From Eublepharis macularius (lineage: Eukaryota; Chordata; Lepidosauria; Squamata; Eublepharidae): 64,000 nucleotides of DNA. The position numbers and the translations under genes are program-made. The notes under the pieces are model-generated. The model was not told the DNA's origin and made no database searches. It worked only from the letters and a program-made list of their open reading frames with translations. The first letter of the stretch is position 1. Each line of letters starts with the position of its first letter. The stretch lies in NCBI RefSeq assembly GCF_028583425.1, contig NC_072806.1, positions 37,494,001-37,558,000 of the forward strand, written 5' to 3'. This document shows, one piece after another, positions 54,190 through 64,000 of this stretch.

Positions 54190-54391
54190 GAGCCGAGCTA
54201 CAAGTGACGCCTTACAGAGGTTGGACACTTGTCAGCTTCCCTCAAGTTTTGATGGGAAATGTAGGCGTCCTGGTTTTACAGCTTGGCTCTCCATTACAGC
54301 TGCAAGACCAGGATGCCTACATTTCCCATCAAAACGTGAGGGAAGCTGACAAGTGTCCAACCTGTGTCAGGCGTCACTTGTAGCTTGGCTC
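54190..54391. mobile_element. PIF/Harbinger-type palindromic MITE (TTA target)
   Basis: The left end 'gagccgagctacaagtgacg' and right end 'cgtcacttgtagcttggctc' are inverted copies, and the arms extend through 'tgtcagcttccctca'. The 3-bp duplication TTA (54187-54189 and 54392-54394) is what PIF/Harbinger elements make. Confidence 0.85.
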
Positions 54392-54924
54392 TTACATGCC
54401 AGATTTGCATCTTTGGAAAAAGCCATCAGCTGCGTAGTGGGGTGGGAACCCGACAGAGTGTTTTGATGCTGGCAGTCGGTTCTATGGTCCTCCCAGTCCT
54501 CAGCCTTTTCTTGCCACCAGGTCATGCCAGTGAGATGACTGAAAGTCCCATAGCCCAGTCCTAGGCAGGCCTCCTCAGAAGTAAGACTCTATTAAGTGGG
54601 TCTTTGCCCCCACATACATCCCGGCGGCATTCCCACGCATTCCCTGGTCTTCAGCCAGGGATGGTCTTTGTTATGCTGGGCAAAAGTCCAGGATGCCCCC
54701 CCAGAAACACTGCTATGTCCCTTCTGCTGGGGGCCTCCTGCCCGTGTCTCTTTGGTGGCTGCCAAGCTGGCTGCAGCCAGAACTTCATAGGCCGTGGAAG
54801 CCTGCTTGCTTTTCCTCTTTCACCCTCTGTTTGGGGAGGCATGGCTGTGGTTGGGCTGGAAGCAGATGCCCACAGCTAAGACCACCTCAGCTTTCAGCTT
54901 TCCAAATTTACTACAGTTGGTCAT

Positions 54925-55150
54925 GTTTAGAAATGTCACATGCTCATGGTTAGACCTCACCTAGAGTATTGTGTTCATTTTTGGGCAGCACAATTTAAGA
55001 AGGATATAGAGAAGCTGGAAGGTGTCCAGAGGAGGGCAACGAAGATGGTGAGGGGTCTGGAGACCAAGTCCTATGAGGAAAGGTTGAAGGAGCTCGGTAT
55101 GTTTAGCCTGGAGAGGAGATGACTGAGAGGTGATTGAAAGCACATTAGGG
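54925..55150 (+). repeat. CR1 LINE fragment (C-terminal RT)
   Basis: The plus strand reads [12 protein letters not shown], then [15 protein letters not shown], then [17 protein letters not shown], the C-terminal signature of the CR1 reverse transcriptase. It then stops and breaks off near 55150, with no 3' tail. Confidence 0.9.
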
Positions 55151-56068
55151 TTTGGGACCAAGTAATCCCAGGTCTCATGTGCGGAAGCACCTCTGTGCAT
55201 GAATGCAAAGTGCCGAGCTACCCTTGAGTTAATAACTCCATATGAAAGACAGTTATTTTGAAACAAAGGAAAGCAAATTCCCTTTGATCAAGTTTGTTTA
55301 CTGTGCTCATAAGAGCCATTTGTTCGTTTAGGCCATTAGAGAAGACAGTTATTTGATTTTTTCCATGTGGTATTCATTTGGGGGGGGGGAATGAATGCGA
55401 TTGAAAAAATGTCTATTTTTTAAAAATTAAAATAAAAGATCCTTAGGGTAATAATCAGTGTGAATTACACCTTCCAAAATGAATGTCGGGTAAGGATGGT
55501 GGTGCTTACAACGTGTGCGTTTCTAATCTATGTACTCCCTCCCCCACCCCCCGGTAATCAATATGCTGTATAAGGAATGAGCTTTAATAAGCACACTGTT
55601 TTATTATTCTTATTAATAATATGGAGGCCCTTGAAAATATCTATGAAAGGATCCACTTAAGTCTATAATTAATAAATGCCGGTTTCAGTTTCCGCTGCCA
55701 ATGAGCTACCAGGAGTGGGTTTGAAAGGGGATATATCTTCATTCCAACAGCAGAGGGGGCCTGAAGTGTGAGCGTGTGCGAGCCGCAGATTAATAAGCAA
55801 GCGTAGCAGAAAATATTTAACATGGTTAATGCAGTGGGAGATAATTTCTTTTGTTCTCCCGTTTGGAAATGTAAGGTGAGCTGCAGAGCTCAGCAGAAAT
55901 TGAGCTGTGAGGGAAACACGGCCACCTTTTCCGGAGTTGGGTCACTTCCCTGATTGAAAGAAAAGTCCCAAAAAAGTAATTTCCATTTTTCAACCTGCTC
56001 TGGGTGGCTAAAAACATATTTTACTGGTGCCTGCAAAGAGTACAAAGTAGGCAAGTACATTTCATACA
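55151..56068. other. Non-coding stretch, possibly conserved
   Basis: No exon was recognised. The AT-rich, repeat-free part at about 55560-55980 may be conserved non-coding DNA. Confidence 0.35.
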
Positions 56069-56071
56069 CTA

Positions 56072-56288
56072 TGGTGGGGAGGGAATACGGCTCAGCAGGA
56101 GCACATCGGCTTTGCGTGCAGAAGGTCCTGGTTTCAATCCCCGGCCTCTCCAGCGAAAAGGCTCAGATGCTGGGAAAGACCTTTCTGTGCCGGAGACCCT
56201 GAAGAGCCACGGCCAAACAGAGGAGAAAGCACTGACCTGAATAGACCCAAAGTCTGCTTTGCTATAAGGCAACTTTATGCATTCATGT
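56072..56288 (+). repeat. tRNA-derived SINE (second squamate family)
   Basis: It has a head 'gaatacggctcagcagga', the tRNA-like 'cggctttgcgtgcagaaggt', B box 'ctggtttcaatccccggc', body 'gggaaagacctttctgtgcc' and the tail 'gctataaggcaactttatg'. A relative lies at 56895-57085. Confidence 0.88.
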
Positions 56289-56894
56289 ACAAATGTGTTT
56301 AATGCAAGAAGAAGCACTTCCTCACATGGGTAAGATTTTGGTAAGCCTGGTCAATTTTTAGCTAAAGGTTTTGGTAAATGTGGAGGGTAATATGCAAAAT
56401 GAATACCAAGAATGCAACTCTGTATTCCCTTGATGTTGCCAAGGGGCAGAGGTTGGTCTCCCCCCACCCTTAATTTCTGGGCCCATTGCAGGAACTTTTT
56501 GTGCCAGAGCAAGAAGCTTGGCCCGGTTACCAGAGCAGTTTTTGCATAAAGATCCATATTTTTGAGCAAGAAAAGTAAGCCGTGTGGCTTTCATTTGCTG
56601 CCACATGGGAGAACTGCTGGGTGTGCTTCGCATGATGTCCGCAATGAATACATTTCTCCTGTGTTTATTTCAGCCTCCTCTCCCTTTGCGGTCTCCCATA
56701 TATCAAATGTGAACTCCTTGGGATAAGGCTGTGCTTTCCATGCAGTCTACTGCCGTATCAATAATGATGATGACGATGATGTTTAACTGTCACCAGCGCA
56801 TGTGCAGTAGGCTACCAGGTGCATGCAAGACACAAAGAATTAGTATGGCATAGTGGCTGAGAGACTGAGCTGCAAATTCCCAGGGGAGGGACTG

Positions 56895-57085
56895 TGATCA
56901 GTAGTTAAGCCTCTGTTTGGCATGCTGAAGGTCCTAAGTTTGATCCATGGCATTGTTAGTTTAAAAAGGACCAGGTTTCAGGTGATGCCAACTCTACCTG
57001 AGCCCCTGGAGAGCTGCTTCCAGTCTGAGTAGACAATGCTCGCTTTGGCCTGGTTTGGTATAAGGAAACTTCACGCACATGTTCC
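56895..57085 (+). repeat. tRNA-derived SINE (second squamate family), diverged
   Basis: It has 'tttggcatgctgaaggtcct', a B-box-like 'aagtttgatccatggca', body 'gagctgcttccagtctgagt' 'agacaatgctcgctttgg' and the tail 'ggtataaggaaacttcacg'. It lies directly before a hAT MITE. Confidence 0.82.
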
Positions 57086-57092
57086 ATCATGG

Positions 57093-57354
57093 CCAGGGCT
57101 TTTTTTCAGCTGGAACACGGTGGAAGGGAGTTCCGGAACCTCTTGAAAATGATCACATGGCTGGTGGCCCCGCCCCCTGATCTCCAGACAGGGGGGAGTT
57201 TAGATAGCCCTCCACGCCGCTCAGCGGCATGGAGGGCAATCTAAACTCCCCTCTGTCTGGAGATCAGGGGGCGGGGCCACCAGCCATGTGACCATTTTCT
57301 TTGAGGGCAACTCACTGAGTTCCACCACCTCTTTCCCCAGAAAAAAAAGCCCTG
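57093..57354 (+). mobile_element. hAT-type palindromic MITE (CAGGGCTTTTTTT family), copy 6
   Basis: It runs from 'cagggctttttttcagctgg' to 'cagaaaaaaaagccctg' with a full hairpin core. The flanks atcatggc and gttgtggc match at five of eight, all differences being transitions, as expected for an old duplication. Confidence 0.9.
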
Positions 57355-57362
57355 GTTGTGGC

Positions 57363-59800
57363 CTTTGGCAAGCCTGGGCTCTGGGGAATAATTCTGACAT
57401 CCATTATATATGGTTGCTGCTGTGAGCATTTAGCACACTTGCAAGTATTATATAAATATAAGCACCTGCAGGTGGATCCTCTGTTGAGCCTAGGAGGGCA
57501 GGCTGGATATTGGCAGAGCAACGTGGCAATGGGCAGTGGCCACGGAGATAATGTTTGCACCCATTTGGGGGGGAGCTATTTTGAACTGTGTTTGTTTTCC
57601 TAGAGATTTCAAGCAGCTGGGATTGAAATTATCGTTAATGACCTGGCAAAGGTAGTTAATGTTGTTTCTTCTATATTTAGGTAAGTAAAACAAAGACTTG
57701 GGTTCCCTTGTGTTTAGCAAGTAGTTGTCTAAGCTATATAGAGAAAGGGGGAAATGTTTGGTAGGTGGAGTTGAGGTTGAGGACCGGCGTCCATCCCTTC
57801 TTCCATCTTTCGTTCTGACCGGCCTGTCCCATTTTCCATCCCACTCTGGGTGCCGTTCCACAGCTGACCCTGTAGAATCTGAGTTTATACCTGTTATAGT
57901 GGCCTGTGTATTTTAATGATGCCTTGAATTGAACTACTGTGATTGGTGATAATAGTTATAGCTTTATGTATTTTAAGCCTGTATTTGATATTTTGTTGTT
58001 GCTTGCTGCCCCGAGCCTGTTCATGGGGAGGGTGGGATATAAATCTAATAAAATAAAATTAGTTCCATCCTGGGTTGAAAATCCATTGCATTGCTGATGG
58101 CTCACCTGGACTCTCTTTAGGAGTGTGAGGATGAGTCTTTGTCAAAAGGTGTGGGAACTTTAATTTAGGCAAATGCCCTCAGAGTTGCTGCCGAGCATTT
58201 TGGAGGATGGATACCCTGAAGAGTCTGGAGGCTCAGGACGGAGTCCCTAGTTCTTTTATCTGTTGAATGTGCAGCACCAAGATCCTTGTTCCACATCCTG
58301 TGAAGATCAGAGCCCGTGGAAGTGGGCTCAGTTTCTGGCCACGCCTGCAGAAGGAATAACAACCAAAGGGTAGGGCGAGTAGACAATCTGTGGTACAGGT
58401 GCTGGAAGTGTTAGGAATTTGTGGCTAGCTTGGATGGGAGCAGGAGGGGATCCACACACCAGGTTAGAAGATAAAGTCTGGCATAAACAACCCAAGGCAA
58501 AAGCATATGTGCAATAGTACCTCCCATTGTGGCACTGCTTCCTACTTTGGACTTGATGTGTGCTACATTGGACTTCGCTTGCTCAGATTTCAATGGCTTC
58601 ATATGCAGCTGCGATGCTGCAGAGTGTAGTAAAGCTTCCTGGAGATATAACGGTTAATGTCGGAGAAACCGAAACTATTGATGTTCTGCTAAAACGGTTT
58701 GTTTGCATTCTAATTATTAGAGCCCTCTGGACCTTTCCTAACAATGAAGACCAGCTCAGAGATGACAATTTTATTAAACAAAATAAAGTAGGGAGAAAGT
58801 TTCCAAGTTGTGCAATATTCTTTGGCAGAACCTACCAGAAGAAGAGTTCTGTGTTACTCAAGAGTACAGCTTCCTTGTCCACAGTATTCAATCAAGGGTG
58901 TCCTCTGCATCGTTTCAGACCCTGCTTTTGCTATTAGTTAAAAACAGCTGTCTTCCCCACTGTAAATAAATCTCTGTAGACCATCTGCTGTGGCAGCTAG
59001 GCAGTTCGAGCAGAGCAGAGTGTTTAAAACCCATTGCAATCCACTTCTGAAATGTTTATGGCATCAGGAAAAGCTAATAAATTAAATCTTCAGGGCCTCT
59101 TTTCCTTAGGGAGGAAGGACATTTGACAAGGAGAAGAAATTTGGGTATATTTTACAGACCTGGTTGTTCCCTTGTGATTTTAAGAAGCTGAGAGATGAAT
59201 GGGAGATCTTATTTTGCTTTTGTGGATCCTGTATATATACAAAAAATCTGGTTGTTGACACCAAATGCTCACGGGCATATTTTTAGCGGAGATACAGGAG
59301 GCCGTGGGGCAGCTTGCAAACGCAGAACCCAGTATGTAACACACTCATAATTCACTAATGTTTGCTGAATGGCAGGGTTAAGTGGCTGCTATTCCCGGCC
59401 TCCCACTACACTAATGCATTCCAGACCGGCTCTCCTTCTCCGCCTGGACAGAAGTCAAATTGCTTCCTGCCATCCTGGAGGCAGCAGCAGCCTTCCACTG
59501 GGCATAAGCACCACTTCCTAAATGGTTTTCATTTGTTTTTCTAATCTAATTTCCCCCCTGGTACTTTGCTAATCATCAGCCCCATTAAGGCTTTGATGGG
59601 TTGACAGCTTTCCAGAGAGGGTCCGATCCCACATCCAGCAGGGCGCTGACCTTCAACAGCAGAAGCTCTGAGTCGATCTCCTCTGGTAAAGTAGGCTGAG
59701 CCCGGGAGATCTCTTTCTGCCATGGAGATGCTTTTCAAAGGAAGCAACTCTGGGCTGTTTTTCTGTCCCTTGGTTTTCTGCTTGCCATCTGCCTGGCCGT
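57363..59800. other. Non-coding stretch, nothing recognised
   Basis: No exon was recognised. A repeat-free segment at about 58520-58940 has a 125-codon plus-strand frame without a recognisable domain. It could be conserved non-coding DNA. Confidence 0.4.
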
Positions 59801-59804
59801 AGTG

Positions 59805-60020
59805 TAGGGTTGCCAGCCTCCAGGTGGTGGCCAAAAAGCTCTCAGAATTACAACTGATCTCCAGGCCATAAAGATCAGTTCCTCTTGAGAAAACAGCTGC
59901 TTTGGAGGGTATACTCTCATTGGACACTGCTAAGGTCCCTCCCCTTCCCAAACCACACCCTCTCCAGGCTCCACCCCTAAAACCTCCATGAATTATCCCA
60001 ACCTGGAGCTGGCAATTCTA
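59805..60020 (+). mobile_element. hAT-type MITE (AGGGTTGCCA family), complete copy
   Basis: It starts 'tagggttgccagcctccagg' and ends 'ctggagctggcaattcta', inverted ends. The flanks ccgtagtg and ctgtgatg match at five of eight. Internal blocks match the copies at 13.6 and 53.5 kb. Confidence 0.88.
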
Positions 60021-60671
60021 CTGTGATGTGTAATCAACTGCCCTCTGTCTTAATCCTCCACCCTTGAGAAAGTGAGGAAATTGAGGGGGGGGGGAATGGC
60101 TGGAAAACGGCCTCCTTAGTGACAATCTAGAAATTTCCTTACGTCTTTTTGGACTTTGCCAGTGATTAGAGGAAGTTCAACTGGAAATGACATCAGATCC
60201 TTCCCATGCAGGGCCCTCAAACTCTGCCATTTGTTGAGGTCGTGGTGGCAGCCATACAGTACCTTAGGCTCTCTCTGACAGACCCAGGACCTGATTGTAT
60301 CCTATAGTGTAGCGTGTTAGTGACGCCCTCATTTTTCTTTTTAGTAGCATATAGTAGTCAGTGAGTGGGATTCTGAAAAAGAGTTGCCAATGCTGCCTGT
60401 GAAAAACTGGAGTCAAACCAGAAAATATTCCTTGCTGTTCTGGCTGGAGGGACAGTTCTAGCACTCGTTTGCTCGCCGTAGTACCAACCAAGCTACTGGT
60501 CCAAACGAGCATGCTGGGGAAGAAAGAAGCTAGGAGGCTGATCGTGCAGAACAGTAAGACCAGATCCTTCTACTGGACCCATGGCAAACCCAAAGAAGAT
60601 TCCAGGGCCTGCTCAACGTTTTCACTGATTTAGTCTACGGGTCAAGAGTCAAAAATCACCATATGGTTATC
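60021..60671. other. Non-coding stretch, nothing recognised
   Basis: No exon or repeat terminus was recognised. Confidence 0.5.
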
Positions 60672-61281
60672 AAGTAAGATGGCAAAGCTTCTTTATGTTT
60701 TTCTGAAAGGCAATAACATAACATTCAATTTATATACCACCCTTCAGGACAACTTAATGCCCACTCAGAGCAGTTTATTATTCTCATGACAATCACCTTG
60801 TGAGGTGGGTGGGGCTGAGAGAGCTCTGAGAGAGCTGTGACTGACCCAAGATCACCCAGCTGGCTACAAGTGGAGGAGTGAGGAATCAAACCTGGCTCTC
60901 CAGATTAGAGTCCCGCTGCTCTTAACCACTGCACCAAACTGGCTCCCTGCTATGTATTATGTTTTGAAGTGATAATGATAACCCATTCTGATTGGTAACA
61001 AACTTTTTATGGTATCATCAAGATGGTTGAAGCCAATTTTCCGTACCTTTTCTAATTTGAGCTATAACTTGTAAACCAATAGACCAGTTCCAATTTTTAT
61101 AGCACTGTTGAAAAGCTAATAAATTCCCATACAAGTAACTAATATTGATAATGCCTCTATCACTGTTTTTATAGTTTAAGCCATAAATCAAAGAAACGCT
61201 TAATTTCCCCCCACATTTTTATAAGGCTTATGGTGCTTTACCTAATCCAGTTAGTCACCTAAAGTATATTAAACAAGTGTA
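60672..61281 (+). repeat. Direct duplication, first copy (with a SINE inside)
   Basis: Blocks 'cttctttatgtttttctgaa', 'gataacccattctgattggt', 'gttgaaaagctaataaattc' and 'ttataaggcttatggtgctt' recur in the same order and orientation at 61415-61782. A Sauria SINE has inserted into this copy only. Confidence 0.88.
60716..60950 (-). repeat. Sauria-type SINE, near full length (minus strand)
   Basis: On the minus strand it starts 'gggagccagtttggtgcagt', has the B box 'caggtttgattcctcactcc', the 'agagctctctcagccccacc' body and a BovB-like tail ending 'tatataaattgaatgttatg'. It lies inside the first copy of a direct duplication. Confidence 0.93.
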
Positions 61282-61414
61282 GCTTATTCTTTTGCCTTTC
61301 CAATGAGCCATAGCACGAAGAAATTCATTTTGATATTCCACACTTATGTACATGAGAACAGATTCATGTTATGTGATTTTTACCTAGTTAATTTGTCCGG
61401 GGGCCATATCAGAT

Positions 61415-61782
61415 GTTAGGTGGCAAGACTTCTTTATGTTTTTTTCTAAAAGGTGTATGGCTATGTGATAACCCATTCTGATGGGTAGTTTAAGCTTTCT
61501 ATGATGTCATCAAGATGGCTGAATCCAATTTTCACTACCTTTTCTAATTCGAGCTGTAACTCACAAACCAAGTGACCATTTTCACATTTTAAAGCACTAT
61601 TGAAAAGCTAATAAATTCTCCTACAGGTATCTAATATTAATAATACATTTATCCATTAGTGTTTTTGTAATATATATCAGCCATAAATCAATGAAAAAGT
61701 CCATTTCCCCCACATTTTTATAAGGCTTATGGCGCTTTACCTAATCCAGATAGTCACCAAAATATATGAGACAATTGTCGCA
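61415..61782 (+). repeat. Direct duplication, second copy
   Basis: It matches 60672-61281 (without the SINE) in order and orientation, ending 'gctttacctaatccagatag'. The 130-bp spacer between the copies is not repeated. Confidence 0.88.
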
Positions 61783-62885
61783 AGACAGTCTTGGCTATCT
61801 GCCCACAGTCAATGCTCTTGCAATTGTGCTGTCAACTGTTCATGAAGTTCTAAACCAGTCGATCCACATCATGCAGTCTTCGCAGTGATCCAAGGTTGTG
61901 GGCACGTTTGATCAGCACTTTATGTGAAAGCCGCAGAAATCATAAGGAAGCATCCAGAAAAATTTAAGTATATTATCATAATTAGAATGGGTGTATTTTA
62001 CACTTATGTGTACCTTTTTTGGCACTCATCAGTAAGTAATTTCAAGATGCTGGACTGCAGGACTTGTGCATGAGTCTGGCGCCAGTGCAGAAGGTTCAGT
62101 AGCGGGGTGAGCAGATCAGCAAGATTTAAGTCCAGTAGCACCTTGAAGACCAACAAGTTACTTCCAGTGAACTGAATGGGTCTTAAAAGTGCTCAGTTTG
62201 GGATATATCATGCGCAACCGAGAGAGCTGCTGGCTGCTCTTGTAGCTAAGCTGCGTTTTCTTTGTGAAATTTCAGTTGTTTGCTTTCATAGCTAACCTGG
62301 GCCTCCATTCCCAAGAAGCCACTAGAGGAAGACCGTGAAAAGCCTGGGAATTGTGGCGTCTCCTAGATTGTTCTGAGCTGCAGATGACATGCTTGATCTT
62401 TCCTTTTGGGACTCTGACGCACAGGAGAGGGGAATGATTAAAGATGAGAGAATCTCACTATCAAGAACACCACCTTCACGCCAGGTAGGTTTATGTCTCC
62501 TCCCTAACAGATGCGGGGAAATGTAGAGCACGTTGTCTGCTGAAACACAGTAATTAAGAAATGATGATGGGCTGGAGCATATGGACACTCTTTAAAGATG
62601 AAAGCAAGTAAGGGAAGGGGAAAAATAGACATTAACAGTTTAGCTGTCAAGATCTGCAAAGACACACACAACACAACAATGTTCAAAACAGATTTTTTTT
62701 TTATTTTTTCTGAGACAAACACATTGATTTTCTGGACCACAGTAGAGGATGGAAACCTTTCACAAACTTATTTATTTGAAAATACAAATATAAAATTATA
62801 CTTTCCACATCTGTGATGTGAGAGACCCCCATCCATGTAGTATTTTACAACAGGGCTTCGGAAAGCCATACACAGAGACCTGAAA
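61783..62885. other. Non-coding stretch with a short tail repeat
   Basis: Apart from the repeat at about 62145-62250 nothing was recognised. Confidence 0.45.
62145..62250 (-). repeat. Dispersed tail repeat (minus strand)
   Basis: The block 'agtccagtagcaccttgaag' 'accaacaagtt' is the reverse of the 'ttagtcttaaaggtgctact' block at 40.65 kb. The remainder is diverged. Confidence 0.5.
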
Positions 62886-62957
62886 GATGCTTGATATATA
62901 TAGATACACGTATATATATATATGTATGTATATATATATTTATATATGTATATAAAA
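62886..62957. repeat. (TA)n-rich low-complexity tract
   Basis: A run of TA and TATG words about 70 bp long. Confidence 0.9.
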
Positions 62958-64000
62958 AGTCACTACCAAAGTTCGCATCAGTTTCATACTAAAATATAAA
63001 AGGAAGGGGGCTAGGCTTGGCCACTGTGTCATTGTTGAGGAAGTACATTGAGAACCACCTGAAACGCTGAGACTTCGCATTGGGTTACTGATGGAATTCA
63101 AAAACGTGTACAACACATACGGTGGGAGTATTTGCTACAGCTAGAATTCAGAATGACAGTCACATTCCGCACGAGTGGTGGTGTTGGAGCATGTACAGAG
63201 CACAGCTTATAGGGCACAGGTGACTTCAGCTTTTTTTTGTCTGAAACAAAAATTCTGTCAAGACAATACATTCTGATTGTTTGGTAACTGGTGAACAGAT
63301 CACTGTGATTTTTAACTCACTTTTTACGTTTTTGGTAATTTTTTAATTACAGTATTAAAGTATTGCTTAGCTTGCAGAATCTCATGTAGTGTTTGCACAC
63401 ACAGAGTAATGGAGTGAAATCAGATTCTGCACACTTATGAAATTCTACAGTGTGTCGATGCAGATTTTGGGGAATCTGCCAGTGTGTCTAAGGCCCCCTG
63501 TCACTCAAAACATAGTTAGACCAGCTTCAGTTTGCTTTTCCAACCATTTTGCTTTTCAGAAAAACAACAAACTCAAACACAAAACGAAAAGGAAACCTTT
63601 CAAAACAAATACACCCCAGAGTAAAAAATAACTAGTTAGTGTTTTTGTAAACAATTTCATATGCAATATATGATACACAAACATGGCTGACCTTCAAGAA
63701 AAAAAACAGTAAACTATATTGCTTTATTCTTGTTTTATGTTGCATTGAATTGGATGGCAAATGAAACAGGTTGGTGTTGCTGGCTGGTGTCAGTAGCCCT
63801 CATTCACCCTCTGGATCGAAAGAGCCGTGCGGCTTTAACAGCCGTTTTGGAGAAGAGAGAAAATAAAAGTCTGAACACCTTTCAGGTCCTTCTTGTTACC
63901 AACAATTACCCAATGATTTGACTAGCCTAGTGTGATGTATGACATTCATCAGCTTGTGTATATACTGCTGTACAAGGGGAGGGGGGGGGGATGACAGCAA
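62958..64000. other. Repeat-free AT-rich stretch, possibly UTR or conserved non-coding
   Basis: No repeat family or open frame was recognised. The even, unique-looking composition could be a 3' UTR on the minus strand, but there is no coding exon in the window to support that. Confidence 0.25.

Noticed and set aside
1..64000. CRISPR array, bacterial operon or phage genes
   Set aside because: The repeats, LTR retrotransposons and SINEs are those of a vertebrate nuclear genome, and no regularly spaced short repeat array was seen.

Overview
The window is vertebrate nuclear DNA, very probably from a squamate reptile and possibly a gecko. It carries tRNA-derived Sauria-type SINEs with a BovB-like 3' tail, CR1 LINE ends with the (ATTCTATG)n tail, many hAT-type MITEs with 8-bp target duplications, and Ty3/gypsy chromoviruses of the Tf1/sushi group. 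I found no host protein-coding exon. The real coding content is retrotransposon gag and pol; almost everything else is dispersed repeats in AT-rich intergenic or intronic DNA.

Layout. 1-2108: the 3' part of a decayed chromovirus pol (element A), interrupted by a SINE and a palindromic MITE. 2.1-21 kb: non-coding DNA with SINEs, a LINE tail, a CR1-like 3' end and many MITEs, including a three-deep nest at 12.49-13.29 kb. 21.66-22.75 kb: a Sauria SINE broken by a 580-bp LTR-like insertion (4-bp duplication) and by a 255-bp long-inverted-repeat element (11-bp duplication). 22802-29773: a nearly intact 7.0-kb chromovirus (element B) with LTRs differing at two positions, a 5-bp duplication, a gag frame, a -1 overlapping pol frame, a complete DD35E integrase and a C-terminal chromodomain. 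33570-40520: an older, broken relative of A (element C) with a 5-bp duplication, carrying an antisense solo LTR in gag and a CR1 3' end in pol. 40.5-64 kb: more MITEs, SINEs, a 5S-rRNA-derived SINE, two LTR-like stretches, and a diverged direct duplication at 60.7-61.8 kb, separated by long stretches without recognisable genes.

How the parts work together. In element B, Gag (capsid and CCHC knuckle) would be made from the genomic RNA. A -1 shift at G-GGA-AAC, with an 8-bp stem 5 nt downstream, would yield Gag-Pol (protease, RT, RNase H, integrase, chromodomain). Reverse transcription looks self-primed: the 11 nt placed 2 nt after the 5' LTR are exactly complementary to an 11-nt stretch inside the LTR. 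Element C, from a different family, keeps the same 11-nt design and a G-GGA-AAT site at the identical distance from its gag stop. The frameshift heptamer is the one used by the domesticated mammalian gene PEG10, which derives from this sushi group. Element B has one in-frame stop near the presumed gag start and one suspicious integrase substitution, so its activity is uncertain.

Limits: repeat family names were assigned by reading motifs, without library searches. Boundaries are exact where a target duplication is quoted and approximate elsewhere.
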